From NCBI GenBank assembly GCA_022036555.1, contig CM039127.1, forward strand, positions 52,898,122 through 52,962,121: 64,000 nt of DNA. The letters run 5' to 3'. The DNA comes from Microstegium vimineum. Taxonomy: Eukaryota > Streptophyta > Magnoliopsida > Poales > Poaceae. The first letter of the stretch is position 1; the number at the start of each line of letters is the position of its first letter. Shown piece after piece: positions 12,923 through 25,100 of the stretch. Below the pieces are notes generated by a model, which had not been told where the DNA came from, ran no database searches, and was given only the letters and a program-made list of their open reading frames with translations. The position numbers and the translations under genes are program-made.

Positions 12923-14662
12923 TCAGACAAATGTAACTGCACAGTGAGAAGGCTCTTTGTTCCCGCAAGCAAAACCTTCGATCCTTACTTTTGGGCTGCT
13001 CGCCCGGCAAGACGGGGAACCTACTTCAACTCTTCCAGCTGCCATTTTTCCAAAAGAGCTTCCTAAAGGAGAAAAAGATGGTGTTTTGTCTCCAAACTGT
13101 GGGTCAGTGATGACAGGGTTGTTAGTGCGTGCAGGAGGCGAGCCACAGAAAAAGGCCACCTGGCTGCTTGAATCAGTATCCACATCAGGGTCATTCTGAA
13201 AGATGAGACAGAGTTGGCCATCAGATGTCCAGAATAACATGTTGTGCTGCAATAAAGCACGCACAACCTGCTTAAATACCAAAAAAAAACATTGATATGG
13301 CAGCATACCTTGCTAAGGATGAGATCAACCAGATCAAAAGTGGGGTCTGCTCTATACAATGGGAGTGCCCTGCAATCGCAGAACACAAACAGTGTCAGCA
13401 AACGGAACAGCCTTATGCTTGGCTACAGCAATTATCGAGAAATTTCGCATTCACAGAAAAACCATTATGAAGTGATCTGAAACATGACATGCAAAACACA
13501 ATCTAATCCAGCTAGTACATGTAACCACATTCAACGTTTCTGATTGGCTAATAAATGTGCACGAGTGCAATTGCAACGGATATGTCTATTAACAAATTTA
13601 CTGAACAACACATGTAACACTAAGGGCCTGTTTGGCGTGGCTCCTACAAACTCTACTTTTCACTGAAAAACGACTCCTCCAGAAAAACGTTTGGCAGGGC
13701 TCCTCCGGAGGAGCTAGAGCCGGAGCCAGGGAGAAGCCCTGCCAAACAGGCCCTAAGTAACGTCAATTGCCTTTTTTTTTGCCGCTATATGCACCTGCTG
13801 CTGACAGAATCTTGTAAATGTCAAGCGCAAAATCCTGCCCCCATAAGTACTTCTGTTTTGTCGCCACATGTAACACTATCTGCTTTGTCCGTTATGCTCA
13901 GCTTGCAGCCCCCAAGCTTATGTGAACGGATCTCTTGAAACATATGACGTTACATTGCATGAAAAATTAATACTATATCTGCTGCCCTTTACTTGGAGGA
14001 TACGCAAAAGACGGGCTACCGATTGGCCTTCCAGATCTAGCAAGTATGCAGGCATTCAAAAATATGAAAACCAAAGACCTACCAATTGGGGCTACAAATC
14101 TAGTAACGGTGAAAGTAAGTACAGTACATACAAACATGCAACATATGGCCTACCAATTGGTGCTCAAAAACTAGCAAGTAGGCAGGCATACAAAAATATG
14201 CAAACCTAAGACCTACCAATTGGCGCTAAAAATCTAGTAATGGTGAAAGTAAGTACATACAAACATGCAACATATGGCCTACCAGTTGGCGCTCAAAATC
14301 TAGCAAGTATGCAGGCATACAAAAACATGCAATCCTATCACCCACCAATTGGCACTCACAATCTACGTATATGTATGCAAACTATGAGGCAGGTTCAACA
14401 AATTTTTATTTAACGTCAGTATGGTGCAAGTAAGTCCGTGGGGTATAGAGGAGAGTCAAGAAAGAACTAACCCATTAGACTTGGGGCTGGGCCTATTGAG
14501 GAGCTGTGAGCGGGAAGGGCGGCAGGGCAGAGGGCAGATGATGTCTTTCAGAGGCGCAGGCTGCACATCCACCTGCCAAAACCTTGACCTTCGGTCAGGC
14601 ATTGGTTCAGCCCTGGAGATCTGGTGGGGGGCTCCGGCGCCAAGCGTCATCATGTGGTCCAT
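12923..14662 (-). CDS. Unknown conserved-looking plant protein, 198 aa
   Basis: Minus-strand exons are 14662-14472, 13369-13309 and 13267-12923. They total 597 nt, 198 codons plus TGA, with phases 2 and 0 matching across GT/AG junctions. The start MDHMM was chosen because a strong acceptor (CTCAATCCAG) lies about 40 bp upstream, so the first exon is probably non-coding. The protein has an N-terminal segment with GAPHQISRAEP and PDRRSRFWQVDVQ, then PLYRADPTFDLVDLILSK, then a C-terminal part with GSPPARTNNPVITDPQF and a Ser-rich end. No membrane segment or catalytic motif seen. I do not recognise the family. Intron 1 holds a Tourist MITE and a 130-bp-period tandem repeat; intron 2 is only 41 bp, short for a plant. 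Confidence 0.6.
13624..13753. mobile_element. Tourist-type MITE, 130 bp, TAA TSD
   Basis: It has a perfect 13-bp TIR, GGGCCTGTTTGGC at the left and GCCAAACAGGCCC at the right, flanked by TAA at 13621-13623 and 13754-13756. TAA duplication with a GGGCCTGTTTGG terminus fits PIF/Harbinger-derived Tourist MITEs. It lies in intron 1 of the 12923-14662 gene. Confidence 0.88.
14016..14370. repeat. Alternating tandem repeat in intron, period about 130 bp
   Basis: Six half-units begin with (C/A)CCTACCAATTGG-like words at 14016, 14077, 14149, 14211, 14278 and 14340. They alternate between an A type (CTAGCAAGTATGCAGGCATAC) and a B type (CTAGTAACGGTGAAAGTAAG), giving a higher-order A-B period of 129-133 bp. 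The array is entirely intronic. Confidence 0.85.
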
Positions 14663-15473
14663 GCCCTTGACAGAGATGATTGTTGAGCACTGGCTGGATT
14701 GAGAACAAATTTTCAGAGAGGAACAGAGCAAAGTATAGATGAGCAATCAACTCAATCCGACAGAACCAATTGTTTTGCAGGTCAAACTACAGAAATTAAC
14801 ATAGACTTGTACTAGCCTAGGGTTCCAAAAAGCGGAACTAAGCGCGCGCTGAAACCCTAAGCGGACAGGTAAGGCTTGGCTTTGGGGTATAAGCGCCCCC
14901 AAAGCGGCGCGACCGCCTTGGTGGAGCAGCGCAGCCGCCGGGGCCAGGCGCAGTCGACGGTGCACAGCCGCTGACGCCTGAGAGAGCTGCGAGAAATGGA
15001 GGAGCTCAAAAAAGTAGATCTCACCGGCTCCTTCTCCCTTCTCACGCGGGATGGACGCCGCTGCCCCCTGGATCCACGCGCTGCCGCTCCTCCTCCCTCC
15101 TCACGCGCGTAGCCGACGACGGAGAAGAAGCCCGGCGGCCAGGAACGACGTAGGTAGGCGAGGCGGCGATGAGAGGCGAGGCGGCGCGGGAGGCAGGGCG
15201 GGAGGGGCGGAGCGGAGGAGGCGGATGTGCTCCGTCGCTCGGCGGCGCGACGGAGGCGTGGGCCAGTGATGGTAGTCCGAGCGGTGGCGGTGGCGGTGGG
15301 GCGGCGGAGAAGAAGGGTTCGCGGTGCGCGAGCCGCGGAATCCCGGTCCTCCCGAGAGCGAGGGGAAATAAAAAAAATAAACAAATGAAGAAAAAAGAAC
15401 AGAAAAGAAAAGAATAAGGATTCCGAAAGCTGTATATTTTGTATACGAAAAGAAAAGAACAAAATACACACTA

Positions 15474-15680
15474 TTCCCTCGGTCACAAAATAATTGCAAC
15501 TTTAATTTGTCACGTCTATCATAAAATACAAGGTAATGTCCGAAAGCTTCTCGTACCAAAAAGAAAGAAAGAAAAATAATTAGTAACTTACAAAAGACAA
15601 GTAGTAGTTTTGTAATTTTACACCTAACTTTAATTTACGTACTCAATCTTAGAACTGCATCTATTTTACGAAAAAGGGAG
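15474..15680. mobile_element. Stowaway-like MITE
   Basis: It begins TTCCCTCGGTCACAAAATAATTGCAAC after TA and ends AAAAAGGGAG before TA (15681-15682). It is homologous along its length to the element at 15888-16120 (shared TTTGTAATTTTACACCTA and TTAGAACTGCAT words). Confidence 0.65.
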
Positions 15681-15887
15681 TAATATATTAGTTATGCTAA
15701 AGTTACGGTGACATCTAGAAAAAACCATCAAACTAAAATAAATCATAAAACTATAAAGTAATCCAACTCATGAAAGAAACACAAATTCATTGTCTCGCAA
15801 AGATTGATGATTTCTCACTCATGAAAAAATAGACAAGCTTACACAGTCTTACTAAAAAGGGTCTTACAATTCATAATCATCATATTA

Positions 15888-16120
15888 CTCTCTCCATCTC
15901 AAAATAATTACAACTATAGAGTTTCAAATTTGTTCCGCAAAGAATGCTACTTTGATCCATTTATCACAAAAGACAAGGTAATATTCGAAAACTTCTCACA
16001 TCAAAAGAAAGAAAAATAGCCAGCAACTTACAAAAGATAAGGGTTATTTTTGTAATTTCACACCTAGCCATAGTTTACGTGTCCGGTCTTAGAATTGCAT
16101 TTATTTTGGGATTGATGGAG
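15888..16120. mobile_element. Stowaway-like MITE, second copy
   Basis: It begins CTCTCTCCATCTCAAAATAATTAC after TA (15886-15887) and ends GGGATTGATGGAG before TA. Same family and orientation as 15474-15680, 207 bp away. Confidence 0.7.
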
Positions 16121-17607
16121 TATTAATAATGGAGACAAGTGAGGTTCAACGGAGGTTCGTAGTCGAGAGAGGTGAGGAAGCACATCTATTGATGGACGAC
16201 CGTGCGTGACCCATTCAACACGTGGAGCTTACGTTTGACACGAAGTCCAGAAATTGGGTGGTGGGGGCACGAATTTGTGGCCACTTGTCATCACCTTCCT
16301 CTCGCTCCCACTTTTCATATGTGGTGGCAACACATCGCCATGATCTGGACTAGGTGAACTATCTCTTCCCTCTATCGCTGGACAACGACATCACCACGCG
16401 CTCACTCCACCTCATCTTCTTCTTGCTCCCATCCTTCTTCCCTCACCGAATGAGCTATCGCAATCATCAGCACTATCACCACCTGTCCAAGTCCTATGGG
16501 CCACTCCTCTTTGGCGTGGGGCCGCCATGTGTTGCTGTTGGTGGCTACGAGGTCGTGCTCCTACATATGCTCCAGGTGTCGCTATGTTCGTCGCCAGCAT
16601 CGTGCGCGACCATGGATCTGCAGGTCATGAGCTCCGCGCGCCGTCTGATCTGCGGGCTCCGTGTCAACCCCAAGATCCAGCCCACACACCACCTGCCATG
16701 CACGCGCCTGTCTCGTAGTGCCCATGCTTCCTCACCTCTCCCTACCATGCCACTGCAGGTCCAGGTGGCTAGCTAGAGCAATCCCTTTTGAGCCCTAGTT
16801 GTCCCTTGCATATGTGTAGAGGCAACCGACCATGGATGTGGTGTGACCTCGAGAAAGAAGAAGATGCCGACTGGAGGTTGGGGATGAACTCGATAGGGGA
16901 GATTCACCTGTCGACGTGTGTGAGAGAGAACAAGAGGATAAAGAGATTGGTCATTTTCTATGTCTATTCAATGCTAAATTGGTGAGTTGGCGTATCCTGT
17001 ATTTTAAATTATTGGTATAATAAATTGAAAATCTAAAGTGGACAATTGAACATGGGTGAGGATGGCAAGAATTTAAATTTTCCCTGTAAACGAGGTGCGG
17101 CTCTGCATATGGCAGTAGTATGGGTCAATCAAATTAAAACCGATCAAATCAAATCGGGCGCAGGGGCAAATTCGTCATTCCAGCCCAGTTGCCATTGCCC
17201 ATACGCATACGCATACGGTGTTTTTCCCATTGGCGCTCCCTTCCCGAAACGCTCCGAAAGCCTTGATTCACGGCCACTCCAAAGACTTTACAGCCACCGA
17301 CCTGTGGGCCCCATCAGGAAATGGGACCATCTGGCGGTGGCACACAGAAACCCGAAATCCACCTCTCGGTCCCACCCACCTCTCTTCCCGGCCAAAGGTC
17401 AAAGTGGGCGCGCCATGGAAATTGGCAAGGAGAGGTTCCCGGCCGTGCTCGCCCGCCCAACGGCAAAACCCAAATTTGAACCCCCTCCACCACTACTACT
17501 ACTACCCCCACCAAAACCCCTCTTCCATTCCCCCCCCCCCCCCCCCCCCAATCCGCCATCATTCCCCGTCCCGCCCCATTCCGACCGCGAAACCCTAGCC
17601 TGAGGCC

Positions 17608-20600
17608 ATGCCGGACCTCCCCTGCGACGGCGATGGCGTCTGCATGGTCTGTCCCCGCCGGCGACGCCCCCGACGACGACGACGATGACGCCGCGGTCGA
17701 CGATGCCCTCGAGATCGTCGGCAAGAACTTCAGTTGCGTCTTCTGCATGAAGCTCCCGGAACGACCCGTCACGGTACAAAACTAAACCGCCGAATCGTCT
17801 TCTAGAGTGTCGCGCTTGCGCTTATACTCCCCTAGATAGATCTTCTCCGCTCTGATTCTGCCTTATCAAATCCCAAGGCTCTGACATGCGCATCCACTGA
17901 TTGCCTTCGTGTTTCCCGTCTTCTTATGTAGTAATCGCAACCCATATGTACACTACTTCGCTTTCTTGATTTTATTATTTATTTATCTCAGATATGCCTT
18001 TATTGCTATACTTTTGAGTCCCAGTGCTCCTGCTGTATTTTTTTAATGAAATTAATAAAACAAAGTAAAAAAGAAACCAATGCTCTTCCTGTACTATGCT
18101 TCTTACAATATATTGTTGTTTTTGCTTTTTTTATTTGTTCAGATATAAACCTGTATCGATACACTTTTATTTGTTTCCCAATCAGATTTTTTACCTTTCG
18201 TGAGTACCTGCACAATGTTTATTTGCTATGTTCCTTAATTGGTAAGTGTTAGTCTACTGAAACTTGCCAGATATCACGGATCACACATTGTCTGTATGTT
18301 TGTCCTCAGCAAAACCGTTTATTGTTTCTTGTTCTTTAAATGGTACTGTAACTTATTGTTAGTCTCTTTAGGAGATGATTAACCATTTTACTCAATAATC
18401 GCTTGTGCCAATTCTAATCTATATACACTCTTCTTTTGCAGACACCCTGTGGCCATAACTTCTGCTTGAAATGCTTCCAGAAGTGGATTCAGAACGGGAA
18501 GAGGACCTGTGGGAAATGTTGGGCACAGATCCCAGCCAAAATGGCTGAGCAGCCAAGAATCAACTCTGCACTAGTTGAAGTTATCAGGATGGCTAAAATT
18601 TCAAAGAATCCTAACTCTGCTGGCTCAGCAGTTCCGTATCACTATATACGAAATGATGATAGGCCTGATAAGGCATTTACAACTGACAGGGCTAAGAAGT
18701 CTGGAAAAGCAAACACATCAAGTGGCCAAATCTTTGTGACCATTGCACCTGAATATTTTGGCCCCATTCTTGCAGAAAATGATCCCCGCAGGAATATTGG
18801 TGTTAGAGTTGGGGAAACATGGGAGGACCGACTTGAGTGCAGATAATGGGGTGCTCACTTTCCTCATATGGCTGGTATTGCTGGCCAGTCTATGCATGTT
18901 GCTCAGTCAGTAGCCCTTTCTGGAGGGTATCTAGATGATGAGGATCATGGAGAGTGGTTTCTTTACACTGGAAGGTTTGCTAATCTAACCACTTGCTGTT
19001 CTCCTTTTCATAATTGATCCTACATGTTATCTCCTTATTGAAATGTCTGCAAAATTATATCTACTAATGCAGTGGTGGGAGGGATCTAAGTGGCAACAAG
19101 CGTACAAACAAGGAGCAGTCATCTGATCAGAAATTTGAGAAGCTGAATGCTGCTTTACGCATTAGTTGCTTGAAGGGCTACCCTGTCAGGGTTGTGCGGT
19201 ATGCTTCTTTTGATAAATACTTACACATAAAACTGCAATTTTTGTTCTTCGAAGTTTCATGTGATCTTCTGTTGATATTTGTTTTTTATATGGCGGGCCC
19301 TGCACTTGCGATTATGTCAATGATGTTTCCTGGTTGTATTTACTATTTAGTCTTCATCTGTTTCTCTGTTTCCTGAATTCTCAAACATTGAGGTTGTTGA
19401 GTGTCTTGACAGGTATATACACTATGTCCTGCAATCGTTGGACCTTTGTCTCACTATATTGTCTTAATAGGTCGCACAAAGAGAAGCGATCCTCATATGC
19501 TCCTGAATCTGGTGTAAGGTACGACGGGGTTTATAGAATTGAGAAGTGCTGGAGGAAGATTGGTATTCAGGTAACTTAGTTCTCCTGTATACAGATTGCA
19601 GATGTAGCTATACTTTCATACTATGCCGCTACTTATCAGCTGTCAAAGTGAATAAACACGTGGAAATGTATTTACTCTTCTGTCTTTTTTTTGCCATAGG
19701 GTAAGTTCAAGGTCTGCAGGTATCTCTTTGTACGCTGTGACAATGAACCAGCTCCGTGGACCAGGTTGGACAAAACACTTAGCCTCATTACTACTAGACT
19801 AGTTCCTAATTTTTAGTGTTACTGCTGACATGTTTGCTCTGATTTTTAGTGATAATCATGGTGACCGTCCAAGATCCTTGCCAAAGATAAAGGAGCTGCA
19901 AGGTGCAACTGATATAACAGAGAGGAAAGGGCGTCCTTCATGGGATTTTGATGTATGTGTATCTGTTTCTTCTTTCAGTGTTACTGTACTGTGTTATGGA
20001 TGGTTTGTATTCATTGTGATAGGAGAAAGATGGCTGGAAATGGATGGTTCCTCCGCCAGTCAGCAAGAAGCCTGTTCTCTCTGGGGATCCTGAGACCGAC
20101 AAGCAAATCCGGAGAGCAACAAAGCATGCTCATTTGTCTGTTGCTGAAAAGCTGCTTAAAGGTTTTTGCTCTTCTGTTTGATTTATTGTTTACTTCTTAG
20201 GTTCTTTTTATGATGTTGCTGTGAAAGCATGGTCTCAGGATTTGTTTGCGTACCTTGATCCTGCAGAGTTTGGTTATTCTATCTGCCGGGCGGTGATTAA
20301 AGAACCACTTACGACTCCATGTGCTCACAACTTTTGCAAGACTTGCTTGCTTGGGGCATATGATAGCCAGTCCTCTATGAGGGAAAGAAGCCGTGGTGGT
20401 CGGACTCTAAGGGCACAGAAGATTGTGAAGAAGTGCCCTTCCTGCCCAACTGATATCTGTGACTTCTTAGAGAATCCCCAGGTGTGTTGAAGTACTGAGT
20501 TTATTGAAGCATATATACTTTAGAGTGCAGAGTTGGTCACATGATATGCTTTTGTTATGTATTTGTTTCAGATCAACCGAGAAATGATGGAGCTGATTGA

Positions 20601-21186
20601 GACTTTGCAAACCAGAGCTGTTGAAGAAGGCAAGGTGGCTTTAGATGATGCTGAGGAATGCGGTGACGGTGACTCAGAGGAAAATGATGGTGCTTTGGTG
20701 AAGGGAGAGGATGATAGCGGCTTGAATGAGGAAGAGCAAGACAGTGCAGACGCTGATGGTAATGATGATGGTTCTGTGAAGATTGTGGTTGAAATCAAGG
20801 AGGGAGGAAAAGATGATAAAAAGCCAAAGATGGGTGTGACTGAAGTGGTGGATGTGTTAGTTGATGAAGATGCTGTGAAACAGACGAAGAAGCGTAAGGT
20901 TGATGAAGATGCTGCGGAACAGACAAAGAAGCGCAAGGGTGATGCTGAGACTGGCACCAACGGTGCCAAGAGGATGAAGAGCAGTGCTGCCGTGGAAGAG
21001 GTTGCTGTGTGCGGCACTCCTGGGAAACGGACCATGAAGAGTGGTGATATGGATGTTGAAGGCAACGGCAGTCCTGCTGTGAGCAGCGGCCGCAGGGTGA
21101 CTCGGAGCAGTCTGAGTGCCACTGAAGCTGATGGTAGTGCGGCGAGGAGGACCAGAAGCCGTGCCAGAGCTGATGCTGGTTGCTGA
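17608..21186 (+). pseudogene. ORTHRUS/VIM-type RING-SRA E3 ligase, disrupted
   Basis: Nine exons are readable: 17608-17773, 18442-18974, 19073-19198, 19471-19570, 19700-19764, 19850-19952, 20023-20161, 20267-20481 and 20572-21186. VIM/ORTH proteins bind hemimethylated DNA and maintain CG methylation through PHD, RING, SRA and RING domains. Here RING1 (FSCVFCMKLPERPVT...CGHNFCLKC), the SRA (YFGPILAENDPRRNIGVRVGETWEDRLECR onward) and RING2 (TTPCAHNFCKTC) are clear. Lesions: (1) the N-terminus MPDLPCDGDGVCMVC starts a PHD finger but the rest is missing and the frame shifts, reaching TGA in exon 1; (2) a TAA at 18844-18846 lies in the SRA where the family has Gln before WGAHFPH; (3) the first RING2 Cys is Tyr (FGYSIC). 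From the second ATG (17633) only 181 residues could be made. The tail has acidic and basic Lys-rich repeats (DEDA-x-QTKKRK twice). Introns and splice sites remain intact, so decay is recent. Confidence 0.85.
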
Positions 21187-21664
21187 AGGTAGAGGTAGCG
21201 TGGAGCGTGGATGCTGGATGGAAGCAGAAGCCAGCCGTCGAAGCAAGGAGCCGTCTTTTTGGGGTGGTTGTACGTAGACTGGGAACCTTGCTTTTTTTTT
21301 CTTTTGGTTGGGTGGTGCAAGCAAAGACACTCATTGCTGTGCAGTCTTGCAGCTGTTTCTTTTGGGTTCGGTTCGGGAGACTGATTGCTGCTTCCTGGAT
21401 GCTAAGCTTTGCATACTGAATGGGCATAGAATTCCCGTTTCCTACTTGAATTGAATTGGATTTCTGCTTATAACTATAATTCTATGTCTTACTCTATGCG
21501 CGTGATTTTATCTGATTTCTTTATATACCGCATCCTACCTGTTTGCTCCTTCACTAGAAAATTCTATTATTCAGCTTTGCTGTCTCGTACAATTAGAGAG
21601 GTGCTGACTCAGTTCTGGCCCTGAGATATTGCAGAAGACTCCGTGTGTGTGTTGGGGTGTGGGG

Positions 21665-21698
<34 letters not shown>

Positions 21699-22182
21699 TC
21701 AGCAAGGAGAATCAACCAGCACACCAGAATCTGAGGCGGACTGCAGAAATTGCAGAGATGAAATGCGTCCAAACATTTGCGTGATCACAACGTGACATGC
21801 ACATAAATGAGATCAAACATAGCAAGATGAAAAACAACTCAAATTGATGACCATTTCCAATCCTGGTGAGTTCAACTGTACAACTTCAGTTTCACCCGCC
21901 TGAAACACACACCTCTCCCTCTCTACCACCAACCTGTAGCCGTTGACATATAGCTCCCTAAGTCAATGGTTGGGCAAAACCAAGGCATAATTTAGGGTGA
22001 ATCTTCAGCAGGCTCATGCAGAGCAGAATTCTCATTAGTCGTCACACTCAACAAGTCACTGCCTTGCTGACTGAGGACAAAAAGAAGCAGCAAAACTGGG
22101 GATGATTTATTACAGGCTCTTCAGCCTCCAGTTAGTGGGCAAATACCGCCTGTCCTCAGTTGGATTGGGAGCTAGCTTCTCT
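21187..22182. other. Intergenic between convergent VIM and Mei2-like genes
   Basis: It holds the 3' flank of the VIM pseudogene and that of the Mei2-like gene. A poly-G run of about 30 bases (21667-21696) follows GTGTGTGTTGGGGTGTGGGGC. Such runs are unstable and prone to length error. No gene seen. Confidence 0.6.
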
Positions 22183-25100
22183 TTAGTTAGGAGAGGTTGA
22201 TGGACTTCCCTCTTCAGTAGTCTCTGAAGCAGCGAGCGGTCTGTTTCTCCCAGAACGAGAACGAACATTGTTACCCACAGGGAATGGCTCCTGATAAGAA
22301 CGTGTGCAACTCTGTGTCAGTCAGTTCACAACATGTCAAGTATTGTTTGTGCAAGTTATAAGGATTACTGACAGGTTTGTACAGTTTAATGTGTAGTCTT
22401 CACTACAGTATACAGTGATGACAACGAGAGAATATTACATGTACCTGATCTCCTGCATGTGGACCATCTTTGTGGAAAAGCATAGGACGGCACCATTTCT
22501 CTTCATTCATCAGGCTAGAATTCTGAAAATGAGCAATCAAAGCATTCCTTCCCTGGATTCTGGCGTATGCAATTGATGCCACTTTCTCACTATTGAACTT
22601 CTCCCATTTCTTGCCGTTGAATGTCTGAAACAAATTATCAACGCCAGTTACTTCTTCTCATATTCTGGATATATTTTCCCTTACTGTGGATATCAAGTAA
22701 GGCATGGGCACAGCAAAATACCTTGTAAAATGGAATTATGTACTGTGGATCTATCATATTGATGAAAGCATAGCCCACGTTACATTTGTTCTGAGGAAAG
22801 CAAAAGCCGCAAGAGTCAGACCTTATGAATCTCACTACAAGTTCCATCCTTCACACTTCGGAGCAAAAGGAATAACATACCTTAAAATCAATTGGTAGGT
22901 AGATGAAATCATAGGTTCCTTGGTGATTCTCATCAATGACAGCCAAAAGCAGCTTACAGTTGTACCTGTTGATGGCATTGACTATAAGTCTACAAAAACA
23001 AAAAAGGCCAACCTGATACAATAACCTGGGTGTATGGCATCAAAAGTTGGCATAAGGTGTAAACGTACTTGTTAGGGATGTTTTTTATCATCAGTGTGGT
23101 GCGTGAGTCTTCACCCTTAGCTATGCGGTCAAGGTCCAGCTCAAACTGCTTCTTGTTTTCAGACTGGGTAGCATTTCCATCATGCCTGCGGCTCCTTATC
23201 CGATCATTAGTGGCATCATATGAGGTGGAAACATGCACCATAGGATTCCTTCCGTTGGTCGCATGAAAAATTTGCTGAATCGATGGAAACCCAGCACTTA
23301 CAGGGGAGAACATAGTCTCCCTGTAATTTCCTCTGGCAGATGCAAATACAGAGAGATCTGATGGATACAGCTGAGGGCTGCCAGGAAACCCTACACTTTC
23401 AAAGGATCCTGGATGAAACGAGTGTGCATTTGCAAAACCACCAACACTGTTTGGAGCTGAACCCAAGTGATGTTGGTCCATAGGATGGGGAGCAGTGCGC
23501 TGCATGTGAGGAGGCATAGCAGGGTAACAATGCATATGCACTGGTTGCTGAAAGTTAGACCACAGCATTGGAGCAGAGGGGCTTTGAGGAAAACCATTTG
23601 AGTTACTCCAGGTATAGTGATGTCCATGAAGGGGACAACTTCCAATTCCAGTAATAAATGCTGCAAAACAAACAAACAATGAACTTCGAAACAGAATAAA
23701 AGAAAGGAGCATAACACAATCTAATCGGCAATAACACATAAGTATAACATCAGCTAACACATCAACGTTTGTAGACAACAGTACATATGTGTAATTAAAT
23801 GTAGTGGTAATAAAAAAGAGCACCGATTCTACAAATCCATGCTAAACAGGTGAAGCAATTAAAAAAGCATCGAAAGACAAATTATAAGCAGTTTGCCCAA
23901 AGAAATTTTACCTTCATTTTGATCAGAGGAATGACCATGAAGGTCACTGTGGTCAACTTTGTGATTATTGTAGTCCATTCCTTCAGTTGATCTGAAGTTA
24001 GAATTCCTTGAATTTAATGCCATGGAGTTAGAGCCATTGCAAATACCATTATGATACTCTGGCAGTGAGTGTGGGTGGAAGGCTTGCAGTCCACCTCCAA
24101 AGTTGCCATGACCAAGCGATCCACTAGGTTCACCAAAAGCAGTTTGATTACTGTGCTGTCGTGTAGATTCAATTCTGATAGGCGATGACAACTTCTGAGG
24201 AGCATTCACAGAGAAGCCATGTTGTGATTTATCTTGTTGTGGTCTAACTGGAGAATATAAATTACAAACAGTGCTGCTCTCCCAACTTTTAGGGTCTAAC
24301 TTCCCTGTTTGACATTTAAAAAGAAAGTGAAGGCTCAAAATATATGAATACTAAGAAGGGCTGAATAATGTTAAAAATGACTACAACGTTACATACCAAT
24401 GGTCCCAAGTGGAGAGCTCTTAAGTTGGTGAGCTACGGCATTTTGATTCTGTTCTCCAGAACAATGCTCTGTGAAGCTGGTAAGCACAGAGAAAACATGT
24501 TACTTCACCACATAAACTGATAAGGTTGGTGGCTATATATAGTATAACTTGCCAACCAGAATGCATGGGAATGGAAGTTTAGAATTCAGTTGAAGTTGTA
24601 CGTTACTCAACCATTAGACATGATAAAAGTACTAGTTATTGGCTATTTGTTTGGTTCTCATGCAAATCCTATTGTTGGAAGAATTGTGCAAGTTGGTCTC
24701 AAATTACTGTAATGGAAGCACCACAAAGGCTACAAGAGACTGTGAAAATGTGAAGAAACATTTGTTTTCCTTAAACCTATAAGCACTTTATTACCTTTTT
24801 TGTCCCACTATCCATATATTACTACAATACTACTTGCAATATATTTGGAAAATCTGCTAGCGTATTAGTCCCATGTTAGTGTTCGAGAAAAAAAAATGAA
24901 GAAAGATGATAGTATACAGTGCATGTATGACAAGATAATTGGTTGTTATGAGATGCTACTGTAAATGGTGAAATGATGCCAGCCAAGTTAATTACCAAGA
25001 TCCTGCTCCTCCAGAACGGTTATGCTCAACCTTGATTTGTGAGCATGACATGTCACCCTTGTTGAGGTCTTTCAGTGCTTCTTGTGCTGCTATGGTGTCA

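Larger units (their letters stand above)
14972..17607. other. Intergenic between divergent genes, with MITEs
   Basis: From 14850 to 15360 the DNA is GC-rich (CpG-like), consistent with the promoter and first exon of the minus-strand gene 12923-14662. Two related Stowaway-like elements follow at 15474-15680 and 15888-16120. A 140-codon frame at 16354-16776 has no recognisable features and I do not call it. 17100-17607 is the promoter/5' UTR side of the VIM pseudogene, with CCACCACC and a poly-C run at about 17530. Confidence 0.5.

Noticed and set aside
16354..16776. 140-codon frame
   Set aside because: No family features, no clear promoter or splice context, and His/Pro/Ser-rich composition.
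20568..21427. Minus-strand frames of 157-250 codons
   Set aside because: They are antisense shadows of the last VIM exon, whose acidic/Lys-rich coding gives Ser/Phe/Leu-rich antisense.
21667..21696. Long poly-G as a regulatory G-quadruplex
   Set aside because: A homopolymer in intergenic 3' flank; length may be an assembly or sequencing artefact, so no function claimed.
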